The notes beneath the pieces were generated by a model that saw only the letters and a list, made by a program, of their open reading frames with translations, was not told where the DNA came from and made no database searches. A program made the position numbers and the translations under genes. From Mesorhizobium ciceri WSM4083 (GTDB lineage Bacteria; Pseudomonadota; Alphaproteobacteria; Rhizobiales; Rhizobiaceae): a DNA stretch of 39,627 nucleotides. Position 1 is the first letter of the stretch. Each line of letters begins with the position of its first letter. The DNA lies in the NCBI RefSeq assembly GCF_000519305.1, contig NZ_JAFG01000021.1, forward strand, positions 1-39,627, in the 5' to 3' direction. This document shows positions 25,531 to 34,000 of this stretch, piece by piece.

Positions 25531-27600
25531 ATCTGTAAACATTGGAAGCGTGTCCACGTCGGCAACGCGACACGGGCGACCTTTTCGGGCCACCGCCGTT
25601 TTGATCGACCCCGACGCCAAGTCGTCGGCACGGATTTGATAGGGTGCGCCAGGAACAACCTGTGCAGCAGGAAGAACGCCGGTTTTGATAAGGCGCCGTA
25701 TCGCGTGGTTTGTGACGCCTAAGGCCTTTGCTGCTTCGGTCATCGTGAGCCATTCACCGTCTTTTTCAGCGGATCGATAGGCATGGATTCCACGCACGCG
25801 CCGAACAGAAGAGACGCGGTGCGCCGTCCACGTTTTTCCCTGTCCGGTGGGTAATCCCATTCGATTGAGCGAGGCGGCGATATGCTCGTCAGACCAGCGA
25901 CCGGCCATGCTGCGCATCACCGCCAAAGCGTCGTCGGTCGTCGCGCAACCGTGCTCGCCAGCTCGAGGCTTGCGAACCCGCAGTTCTGAGTGCTGGCCGC
26001 CCCGCCAATGGATCATGAGCACGACGTCCCGTACCGCGTTGTCGACATCGACGATGATGTCGGCGATCAAGGTTCGTAGCAGCTGCTGGCGCGCACGCAT
26101 CGTCACATCAGGTCCATTCCAGGCTGCTGACAGGTTTTCTGCCATATTGGCGAAGGCACTGGGATCGACCTCAATGGCCGGTGGCCTGCCAGTAGGCTGG
26201 CGGGTTTCAAGATCCCGCAAGCGGCGCAGCGTGGTCTCCCAGCTTTTCTCCAGCTGCGCAGCTATCAGGCGATTGTCAGGATCACAGGCAGCGTAGCGGC
26301 GCTCAGCAAGATTGGCCTCGTAACGGGCCTGCTGAAGTTCCAGATCGAGGATCTGGCGTTGATCATCTTGTCGTTCCCGGTGCATCCGCTCCGCCTCGAA
26401 CGCGGCCTCGATCGCCAACGGTTCTACCGCTCGCAACAGCTCACGCGCAACAGCCGCGTCAACCCGTGGGCCGCCGAAGGTCATGCACCTGGGCAAGCCC
26501 ATCATCAGGTTTGGCTTGTCGCAGCGATAGACAGGTCGACTTTGCGGATTTCCGGTATAGGCAACGCTCAGTCGCCGCCCGCACCGTGCACACGTCATGA
26601 TGCCTGACAGCAGCGCTTTCCCGCCGCGGCCCGATTTTACACCGCCGGCGCGACCGTAGTTGTTGAGTGCCAGCTGCTTCTGGTTTCGCTCGTACTCATC
26701 CCAGCTGACATAACCCTCGTGATGACCCTTGATCATCACCTCCCAGGTTCCGACAGGCTTGCCATGCCCGTAGCTTCGCCGCGCTCGCCCGTCGACAATG
26801 GAGGTTCGCTTTTCGCTTTTGCCGTAAACGTAAACACCTGCGTAAAAGGGGTTTTTGAGAACGGCGATGACATTGCGATAGCGGATCGGCAACCAGACGA
26901 AGCTGGTCATGCGGCCCTCATCAGAAGGCCGAGGGAAGTGGGTCTGATCCGCCGTCATCGACAACAACACCTGGCGCGCGCTGCCGAGTTCACGGAAGCG
27001 CGCGAAGATGAGCCGGATTACCTCCTGCAGCCGTATATCTGGGTCGAGCCCAAGCCCAGCTTCGCGATGCCAGATGTAACCGAACGGTACCGACAGGCGC
27101 AGCTCCCCCCGGCGCGCCTTCGATCTGGCGGCCTCGAGCATTCGTGCCTTCAGCACGCCCAGTTCGAACTCGCTGATGCTTCCCTTCATGCCCAAGAGCA
27201 GACGATCATTAGGCAGGCAGGGGTTGTAGACGCCATCGTGGTCGATGACGCGGGCTTCGACAAGTCCACACAACTCGAGCAGATGATGCCAGTCCCGCCC
27301 ATTGCGTGCGAGCCTCGATGCGTCCAGGCACAACACGGCGCCGACCTTGCCCGCACACAACCATGCAACTAGCCGATCGAAGCCGGGGCGCGCCACTGTT
27401 CCGCTTGCTGATCGGCCGAGATCGTCGTCGATGACTTCGATATCGGCGAAGCCGCGCTGTCGCGCAATGTCGACCAGATCATATTGCCGTCGCTGGCTCT
27501 CCAGGTTGGTCATGACCTGGGACTGCGTCGACTGGCGCACATAGACGACGGCCTTGCGCTTCAAGAGCGCAGCTGGGATCAGATCAGTGCTGGTCATCAT
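25525..27600 (-). CDS. large serine recombinase with C-terminal excisionase-like HTH
   Basis: 691 residues. An N-terminal resolvase domain has the catalytic Ser24 in VVYVRQSTQSQ and later Arg residues (DASRLARNGRDW). A recombinase domain follows (GYIWHREAGL onward), then a zinc ribbon (CARCGRRL and YRCDKPN) and a coiled coil. The last about 70 residues carry a second helix-turn-helix, WLTMTEAAKALGVTNHAIRR, of the MerR/excisionase type. Start at 27600 (ATGATG, with GAGGAG four to seven bases upstream). It overlaps the stop of the long upstream gene by four bases and orfB by 17. It integrates or excises the element at a short GCG core. It looks intact. Confidence 0.93.
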   Translation of the reverse strand: MMTSTDLIPAALLKRKAVVYVRQSTQSQVMTNLESQRRQYDLVDIARQRGFADIEVIDDDLGRSASGTVARPGFDRLVAWLCAGKVGAVLCLDASRLARNGRDWHHLLELCGLVEARVIDHDGVYNPCLPNDRLLLGMKGSISEFELGVLKARMLEAARSKARRGELRLSVPFGYIWHREAGLGLDPDIRLQEVIRLIFARFRELGSARQVLLSMTADQTHFPRPSDEGRMTSFVWLPIRYRNVIAVLKNPFYAGVYVYGKSEKRTSIVDGRARRSYGHGKPVGTWEVMIKGHHEGYVSWDEYERNQKQLALNNYGRAGGVKSGRGGKALLSGIMTCARCGRRLSVAYTGNPQSRPVYRCDKPNLMMGLPRCMTFGGPRVDAAVARELLRAVEPLAIEAAFEAERMHRERQDDQRQILDLELQQARYEANLAERRYAACDPDNRLIAAQLEKSWETTLRRLRDLETRQPTGRPPAIEVDPSAFANMAENLSAAWNGPDVTMRARQQLLRTLIADIIVDVDNAVRDVVLMIHWRGGQHSELRVRKPRAGEHGCATTDDALAVMRSMAGRWSDEHIAASLNRMGLPTGQGKTWTAHRVSSVRRVRGIHAYRSAEKDGEWLTMTEAAKALGVTNHAIRRLIKTGVLPAAQVVPGAPYQIRADDLASGSIKTAVARKGRPCRVADVDTLPMFTDT

Positions 27601-27763
27601 CGAGCTCCTCGACGACCAAACCGGCGGCCTGCATGAGGATTTGGGCGAGCGTCAGCAAGGCCTTCGCCCGCTCCACTTTGCTCATCCCCTCCAGCCTGTG
27701 GGGTTCGAATATCAGGCTCATCTGCCTGTCCGAGGTCGGTGCAGGCACGTTGTGCTGTTTCAT
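27584..27763 (-). CDS. small accessory protein upstream of the serine recombinase
   Basis: 59 residues from the ATG at 27763: MKQHNVPAPTSDRQMSLIFE, then a helical part (MSKVERAKALLTLAQILMQAAG) and an acidic tail. Short proteins beginning with a similar TSDRQMSL segment are commonly found just before recombinases of this group; function unknown. It lies almost wholly inside the 3' part of the longer upstream gene in another frame, and its stop overlaps the recombinase start by 17 bases. The conserved-looking sequence makes it more likely real than a shadow. Confidence 0.65.
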   Translation of the reverse strand: MKQHNVPAPTSDRQMSLIFEPHRLEGMSKVERAKALLTLAQILMQAAGLVVEELDDDQH

Positions 27764-28078
27764 CGACTTTCTCCCGTGCGATTCCATTCTCGCTCGGGAA
27801 GTTTGTGGAAACAGCGGCCGGCGTGACCAGCCTCTTCAGATCAGACAGGGCCGTGAGATCAACCTGTGGCGGGCCAAACGTCATGCCCGCGCAAGCGGCC
27901 GAATCCACCATCCAGCCTGGAATCGATACAACAATGCCCGATGGGTATTGCACCTTGACAAACTGGCCAGTTACCCGCTGCTCCACACGCCGCACGCTGA
28001 CCTTTCGGCCAAAATATGGATGCCAGCGATAATGAACTTCCAGCTCGTCCCCGACATGGGCACAATGAACGGGTGATG
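27597..28078 (-). CDS. first gene of the serine-recombinase element, lacking its start in the integrated form
   Basis: The body of a 165-residue protein if read in the circular element. It is completed by codons 1-4 plus one base of codon 5 at 25510-25498 and the GCG core. The body begins SPVHCAHVGDELEVHYRWHP and contains YFGRKVSVRRVEQRVTGQF and IPGWMVDSAACAGMTFGPPQ, a small basic protein seen upstream of related recombinases; function unknown. In the integrated state there is an in-frame TGA at 28083-28085 and no ATG. The first possible start is a GTG at 27995, which would delete the N terminus. Its stop overlaps the recombinase start by four bases (ATGA). Confidence 0.7.
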
Positions 28079-28316
28079 GCGCTCAACCGCAAGAACGCCC
28101 TCTTTGCAGGCTCCGACGGCGGTGCCGAGCACTGGGCAGTCATCGCCTCGCTGATCGAAACCTGCAAGCTCAATGGTGTCGAACCGCTCGGCTATCTCGC
28201 CGATGTCCTCACCAGGATCGTCAACGGTCACCCCAACAGCCAGATCGACGATCTCCTGCCTTGGGTCTACATCAACAAGCTCGAGCTCAAGGCCGTGGCC
28301 TGAGAACACCGCTTAC

Positions 28317-28518
28317 GCAGCAGCTCAAGGCCTTCGTCATCCATCCCTTCGGGCAGCGGCCAGCTCAGCCCGGCAAGACGAGCGCGTCGCAAGTAACCGT
28401 GGACGACGCCATTGCTGGTCCCGAGCGTGCACGCGATGACGCGCTCGGTCAGACCCTGGGACAATCTCACTCGTAATACGTCTCTGATCCGGCGCATCGA
28501 CAATCTCTTGGTTGGCAT
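28317..28518 (-). pseudogene. istA: IS21 transposase istA, N-terminal part upstream of the IS66 insertion
   Basis: Starts at ATG 28518: MPTKRLSMRRIRDVLRVRLS, the helix-turn-helix ERVIACTLGTSNGVVHGYLR, then WPLPEGMDDEGLELL, where IS66 intervenes. After removal of 19814-28316 and one GCAGCAGC copy, it continues at 19813. The duplication and continuity show that IS66 landed here after IS21. Confidence 0.88.
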
Positions 28519-28652
28519 CAGGCTTCCTCGTTTTGAACAGGCATCCTGTAGACCGCTGAGTTTGTCGGCCGAAGCGTCCAGCACCTCCGAAAGGTTGCTC
28601 ACGAAAAGTGCTTCATTATTCCAATCTCCACATGGCGAGATCAACGTCAGCA

Positions 28653-28826
28653 GTTTAGCTGAGCGCTGGATGCTCCGCGATCATGCCATATGATTAGGGT
28701 CGCCCCGAGCAGAAATGAGGGCGGCTGCTCCTGTCGGGATGTGAGAACGTGGTCGATGTAGATCGCCACAAACATCAGGAAGGAGCTGCCATGAAGTATT
28801 TTGCCGGACTGGATTGCTAGCTAACT
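28653..28826 (+). pseudogene. IS110-family left end with ten codons of transposase
   Basis: An ATG at 28791 with AGGAAGGAG upstream encodes MKYFAGLDC and then a stop (28818-28820). This is the start of the IS110 DEDD transposase (…FAGLDVS…) and is cut off immediately. The preceding 100 bases look like the element's leader. The rest is missing; it may have been lost by recombination with the incoming SDR region. Confidence 0.6.
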
Positions 28827-29618
28827 CTAGCTCCAAGGCCTCGGCAGCAGTCCAAGATGGCTGCCGGCATCGACAACAGTGATCTGACCGGTAATGTTTG
28901 ACGCTTCAATCAGAAAGAACAGTGCAGCCTCCGACATCTGTTCGGGGGTGCCCGCCTGGCGTAGAAGCGTTCGTTGTTCCTCGTCTTGTTTCATCTTACT
29001 ATATTCAACTTCGCCGACCCCATTCAGCATCCAACGGGTCTGGATGAGGCCGGGAGAAATGGTATTCACCCGAACGGCAGGGCTCAGCCAGCGTGCAAGC
29101 ATGGGGGTTAGAGTATTTAGCGCCCCCTTCGACAGCACATAGGGCAGTGAGCTACCTTTGCCGGTAAGAGTGGCACTGCTAGACACATTCACGATCGCGC
29201 CTCGTTCTTTGCTTTCCTCCCATTGTTTTCTCATGGCCGGAAACACAGCACGACTCATCATGAAAGCGCCTGTGGTGTTCACGCGAAATATGCGGTCGAA
29301 GTCCTCCGGTGTGACGTCTTCGAGATCGCCGGCTTTTTGGAACTTTGTGGTCGCGGCGTTATTGATTAGGCCGTCGATGCGCCCCCATTCGCTCAGGGTC
29401 TCGGCAGCCAATTTACGGCAATCTGTATCCTGCCCCACGTCGGCTTGCACAACGATGGCTTCAGCACCTTGCGCTTTGACTTTGGCATAAGTCTCGTCGG
29501 CTTCTTTCTTGCTTCGGCTATAATTTATCGTGACGTTCCAGCCCCGTGTAGCGAGGTCGATGGCACAGGTCGCGCCCATACCCGTTGCCGATCCTGTCAC
29601 AATTGCTACTTTGGCCAT
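28827..29618 (-). CDS. SDR-family oxidoreductase
   Basis: 263 residues from the ATG at 29618, with AAGGAAG six bases upstream; the open frame back to 29702 has no ribosome site. Cofactor motif TGSATGMG at 8-15, NNAA at 86-89, catalytic Ser near 147, Tyr160 and Lys164 (YVLSK). NYSRSKKEA after beta 2 suggests NADP. It is a classical FabG-like dehydrogenase that reduces or oxidises a keto/hydroxy group; the substrate cannot be told. It lies 1.4 kb from and opposite to the NRPS-PKS, which lacks its own ketoreductase. A tailoring role is possible but unproven. Confidence 0.87.
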   Translation of the reverse strand: MAKVAIVTGSATGMGATCAIDLATRGWNVTINYSRSKKEADETYAKVKAQGAEAIVVQADVGQDTDCRKLAAETLSEWGRIDGLINNAATTKFQKAGDLEDVTPEDFDRIFRVNTTGAFMMSRAVFPAMRKQWEESKERGAIVNVSSSATLTGKGSSLPYVLSKGALNTLTPMLARWLSPAVRVNTISPGLIQTRWMLNGVGEVEYSKMKQDEEQRTLLRQAGTPEQMSEAALFFLIEASNITGQITVVDAGSHLGLLPRPWS

Positions 29619-30033
29619 GGTGTCTTCCTTCGCTTCAGACCTTTGATGAGAATCGGGACGCGCAAACGGCTGTGGCGCACAAGCTATAAACATCGCAAAC
29701 ACCGAATTTGCGAGCAGTCTGGATCTGAGTCCCGCCTTTCGCGACAGCCCCTCGGCCTCGAATTTGAGGTCTCTTGCGAGGGCTCTCTCAGCGGGTCACA
29801 GTCAGGCATTGGGGAGCCGTGATCTCAGCGGTACGACTGCAGGCACTGCAGTTGGTATAGACCTCCGGCTGGTCTGGGCTGACGGTATTTTCCTGGCTGA
29901 AGCCGCTTTGAATCGTGGCGATCTGGGCGCACGCCTAATATTGTAATTCCTTCCTGGATTTAAGGTTAGTTGTGGTTATAATTGGAATCAGCTAGTTCTG
30001 ATAGAGAAATTCCGTGCACTTATTATAAAGAAG
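29619..30033. other. gap between the SDR and PPTase relic
   Basis: The first part should contain the SDR promoter. The middle (29764-29946) has a 60-codon open frame without family resemblance, and 29940-30033 is AT-rich. I see no supported gene, RNA or repeat. Confidence 0.4.
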
Positions 30034-30715
30034 TTATGAAAAATTTGTTGTCAATTGGGATGGCAAAGTACGCATGATGATCTGTTGGCGATCATGCGAT
30101 GCTAGATGCCTTACCAAGCGCCCGCCGACAGGGAGCGCATTAAGATAATAAGGCAAGGCACCAAATTGCACGGGCTGCTCATCCCAGCCCGCGTGAAAAG
30201 TTCGCGGGTCTTGCCCGAGACCATGACCTGCGCATTTCAGTATAGCCTCTTTTCTGGCCACAGCTCCAGAAATCTTCTCGCAGGCTCGCGCGAAACACCT
30301 TCGAAAATCCTGACTTCTTGGTCAGTCATAATGGGCGGCCCAATTGGCGGCAATTTGCCAAGGGGCGCCAACGCTCAATATCTATCCCGATCAAGCCCAT
30401 GGCTGACATGGCGACGGCGGACCAATCCTGGCTGTGAGACCGGCTCACCTCAATATCGCTCACCGGCAATCGAGGCTTGCCGAAGCGCGAAACACTGATC
30501 TGGAGTTCTCGCCCCGGAACATGCAAGTGCGCAGCAAGGATGGTCCGAAAAGCAAACTTTGCTTGAAGATATGAAAGCCGCAGATTTGAGGGACGGATTT
30601 TTTCGGCTCTTTCCCGCTCAGTTTGGCTTAGAACTTCACGCATGTATAACATTGGGATCATCAGCCGTGAATGCTGGAAAACCCAAACGTCGATTGTACC
30701 GCGCTGCGACCGCAT
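30034..30715 (-). pseudogene. Sfp-type 4'-phosphopantetheinyl transferase, frameshifted
   Basis: The first frame (30715 to about 30345) gives IDVWVFQHSR, LSQTERERAEKIR, RLSYLQAKFAFRTILAAHL, FGKPRLP, then SHSQDWSAVAMS and GIDIERWRPLA, the first Mg-binding motif. The next part (MTDQEVRIFEGVSREPARRF) lies in a second frame. The third, RKEAILKCAGHGLGQDPRTF, the second conserved motif (KEA), lies in a further frame from about 30260 to the stop at 30034. At least two frameshifts are needed to rejoin them. Sfp enzymes attach phosphopantetheine to carrier proteins, as the divergent NRPS-PKS requires. If the frameshifts are real, a PPTase elsewhere must act. Confidence 0.82.
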
Positions 30716-31067
30716 GCGTCACCGCCTATAGCTCGCCCACCACATATCCTTGCCTGATCAGTGCATTGGTAAAGTGCCTCCCCCTATTTGCGCTCCCACA
30801 GCGCCGTCAATGGGGCGGGTCGTCACCGATGTGCGGAGATTATACACAGACAGAACCACGACGGGATAAATATATGTTAAATATAAGTTGAGTTTGCGAT
30901 AACAATTCTTTTCTTTTATTACATTTCTCTTTTTCATTTCCTTGATAAATCACTCATATGTTTATAATTATTAAAATTTGCTCTGCGAGAATTAACGAAA
31001 CGGTAATATTATTCTCGAAAAGATCCTGTATCGTTCTCCGCACAATAGGAAGTTGTTGGGGAAAGCA
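30716..31067. promoter_or_regulatory. AT-rich divergent promoter region before the NRPS-PKS
   Basis: About 350 bases between the PPTase relic and the NRPS-PKS start. From about 30840 it is strikingly AT-rich (runs such as ATAAATATATGTTAAATATA and TTATAATTATTAAAAT), unlike the GC-rich coding sequence. The gene has GGGGA about six bases before its ATG. I find no nod-box, no sigma-54 site and no clear dyad operator. Foreign origin or an H-NS/MucR-type silenced promoter is possible (inference). Confidence 0.5.
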
Positions 31068-34000
31068 ATGGATTCGATCACGCGTCCGCTCTCGCATGGC
31101 CAATTGGGCCTCTGGTTGCATCATCAACGAAGACCCACGGGTAGTGAATACAACCTGCCAGTCGAACTGCGCGTTAAGGCACCGTTCGACATTGATGCCT
31201 TGCGACGCGCGCTCCAATCATTGATCGACCGCCATGAAATGCTGCGCACGACCTTCCACCAGGAGGGCGAGCACGTCGTTCAACGCATTCATCGGACAGC
31301 CTGTCTAAGCTTTCATGTAATTCGGCTGCCAGGAGTCGAAGAGGTGGAGTTCCATCAATCTATTGCGGCAGAGGCCCGCTCGCCTTTCGATCTGGAACAT
31401 GGGCCGATGGTTCGCGCTCACCTATTCATCCGCAGTGCCGCGGAGGAGATTCTCCTCCTCAATTTCCATCACATCATTTCCGACGGCTACAGTATTCGCA
31501 CCTTCCTGCGCGAGTTCGGCAGGCTCTACCAGGCGTGTTGCGACAACGCGGACATGCCGGGTCTGGCCACGGCGGCTTCTTACGGGGACTTCGTAGCCTG
31601 GCAGGAGAGCCTCCTTGCCGGCGACGACGGAAAACGGATGTGGGCCTACTGGCGCGGCCAATTTGTCGATCATGAGCCTGACCTCGCCATTCCGACTGAC
31701 AGACCACGGGCGGCGCTGGCCACGCACACTGGGTCAGTTTTCTCTCTAGATATTGAGATGCCACTGATCGCGCGCTTGAAGCGATTGGCGCACAAGGAAA
31801 AAGTTACGCTCGCTACAGTCCTGCTTGCTACCTATTACGTCCTGCTGCATCGTTATGGCGAGCAGGACGATATCACCGTCTACGTGCCACGCCTCGGTCG
31901 TCCGGCAGGAAATTTTTCGGAAACCTTCGGCTACTTTGTGACCCTAGGGGCCCTCCGGCAGAATCTTTCCGGAAATCCCATTTTCCTCGACCATTTGCAT
32001 CAGGTGCGTCACCTCATGCGATGCGCGCGCAGTCACGAGTACTTTCCTCTTCCACTACTGTTGGAGAAGCTCAAGCTACCTGCCGCACCCGGCAATCCGC
32101 TCGCGCAAGCAGTCTTCAACTTCACTCCGGAGGCGGTGAGTTCTCTCGGCTTCACGCCATGCGGCGTCGATCTATCCGGCTTGCCTGCACAAATCCGACT
32201 TTGCGAGACCGATACCTGGATCGATCTTGATTTTCGTATCCTCGCTGGTAAAGACAGCGTCCGCCTTAACATCGTATACAATGCGGATTTGTGGAATCGC
32301 AGCACTATCGAGCGGCTGGCGAAGCACTATTGTTTGCTCCTTGAGGCGATCGCAGCTGAGCCAGAGCGACGGATAGGCGACTATCGTCTTCTGACGCAAG
32401 AGGAAGAGCACCATCTTCTTCACGGTTTGAACGACACAAGTGCAGTTTTCCCGTCCGACATTTGCTTGCACAACCTGATCGAAGCGCAGGCTGCCGCTTA
32501 CCCAGACAATATCGCTGTCAGCTGCCCATCGGAGACACTCAGCTATGCCGTACTAGAGCAAAGGGCAAACAGGCTTGCCCGTCATCTAATTTTAAAAGGT
32601 GTCCGCCTTAGAGACGTCGTCGGCATTCTCGTTGAGCGTTCGTGCGATCTCATTGTCGGCTTTCTAGCAATCTTGAAGGTGGGGGCCGTCTACCTTCCTC
32701 TCGATCCGCGACTCCCAGCCGGGCGTCTGCGCTTCATGCTGCGGGATGCTGGCGCCACTGCAGTGATAAGCATGACGGAACTTAAGGAACAGACGTTCGG
32801 GAAAGACCTGTCAGGGCTAAACATTGAAGGTGCAAATGGATACGCGGTGGTTCTCCTCGACAGGGACTGCACCAAAATTGCTCTGCATGAAGTCACGCCT
32901 CCGCACTGTCTCGCCGGCCCCTCCGATTTGGCTTACGTGATCTATACGTCCGGTTCAACGGGTCAGCCGAAAGGCGTGATGGTTGAACATCGCAGCGCCT
33001 GCAACATGACGGAGGATCTAAGACGCACTTATCAGTTGGGGCCAGATTGCCGGGTATTGCAGTTCGCTTCCTGCGGATTTGATGCATCGCTGTTTGATTT
33101 CATGCTGGCCTTATCATCTGGTGGTCGATTGTGCTTGGCGCCCCCATCAGCGTCGCTGCCTGGAGCAGAGCTTGCCGAGTTCATGCGCCGTGAGCGCATT
33201 ACCGCTGCCGGTCTTACGCCGACAGCGTGGACCTCCTTGCCGTCGACTGACCTTCCTGATCTCACGGTGATCAAGTCAGGTGGAGAGCCCTTGCCGTCGA
33301 GCCTCATTGAGCGATGGGGTGAGAAGTGCCGCATCTTCAATTCCTATGGCCCTACCGAAACGACCGTTTATTGCATAAGGACCGAAGTTAAGGCTGGGGA
33401 GCAAAGGCCACCCATTGGGCGCCCCGCCATCAATACTCATGCTTATATTCTAGATCGCTATGGCAATCCGGCACCGGTTGGCGCAATCGGACAGCTTTGC
33501 ATCGGGGGCGTCGGTATAGCACGCGGCTACATCAATCACGATGAACTCACGCGGGAGGCTTTCCGACCGAACCCGTTTGATGCCAATCCGCAATCCCGGC
33601 TTTACAGAACTGGGGATCGCGCCCGGTATCGGTCAGATGGCATGATTGAGTTCTTGGGCCGGAAAGACGGACAGATCAAGATTCGTGGCATGCGGGTCGA
33701 GCTTGCCGAGATCGAGCAGTGCCTGATGGAGCACGAAAACGTCAGGGCTTGCTGCGTTATGCTGAGAGGCAGTTCCGATGAAAATGCGAGCCTGACCGCC
33801 TACGTGGCGAGGCGACGTGACAGTTCGAAGGATACCGATGAACTTCAGTCTTTTCTGCGCGCCGCGCTGCCTAGTTATATGGTTCCTTCACACTTCGTGT
33901 TCCTCCCGCAGCTACCAACCAATCGTAGCGGCAAGATCGATCGGCGCGCTCTTCCCGAGCCGAGAAACGTCTCGAAATTTAAGGCCGCAACTTTTCCCAC

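Larger units (their letters stand above)
25498..28081 (-). mobile_element. 2.58-kb serine-recombinase element inside tnpC
   Basis: Bounded by the trinucleotide GCG at 25495-25497 and 28079-28081, the only sequence shared by both junctions, as expected for strand exchange by a large serine recombinase. There are no inverted repeats. Restoring tnpC requires removal of exactly 2584 bases. It encodes a large serine recombinase and two upstream small genes, all on the minus strand. The predicted attP lies within codons 5-6 of the first small gene. Confidence 0.88.
24187..28303 (+). pseudogene. tnpC: IS66 transposase tnpC, interrupted by a serine-recombinase element
   Basis: The frame runs 24187-25497 and resumes at 28082-28303. 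Joined, it gives a 510-residue IS66 transposase. Order: N-terminal coiled coil (LIQIIKELQRHRFGRRAE), a zinc-binding segment with CPGC and CRAC, DDE core pieces FADETTAPVLDPG, LQVDGYGGY and WAHVRRRFYE. The canonical ERSIRPIALNRKNALFAGS follows, rebuilt across the insertion (IA + LNRK), then the C-terminal DLLPWVYINK. The interruption is precise to the base, with GCG at both junctions. As it stands, translation from the left part ends at 25722 in a hybrid tail. Confidence 0.95.
19814..28316 (+). mobile_element. IS66-family element carrying two inserted recombinase elements
   Basis: The ends begin GTAAGCGGTGTT on both sides in inverted orientation (19814-19825 and 28305-28316). They are flanked by a perfect 8-bp duplication GCAGCAGC (19806-19813 and 28317-28324), both diagnostic of IS66. 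It carries tnpA, tnpB and tnpC in order. Removing the RIT element with one CCGTTC copy, and the 2584-bp serine-recombinase element, leaves about 2.49 kb, normal for IS66. It is inserted in an istA gene. Confidence 0.95.
19240..28652 (-). mobile_element. IS21-family element, interrupted and 3'-truncated
   Basis: The upstream end is at about 28652, where the minus strand begins TGCTGACGTTGATCTCGCC, an IS21-like terminus beginning TG. istA begins at 28518 and is interrupted by the IS66 element at 19814-28316. The distal part decays near 19240, and neither istB nor the other terminus is visible. Confidence 0.7.

Noticed and set aside
29764..29946. 60-codon open frame as a small peptide gene
   Set aside because: No ribosome site, no recognisable precursor or membrane pattern, and no neighbouring maturation genes.
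30716..31067. Nod-box, tts-box or sigma-54 promoter in front of the synthase
   Set aside because: Scanned by eye for these rhizobial motifs given the likely host; none fits, only AT-rich sequence.
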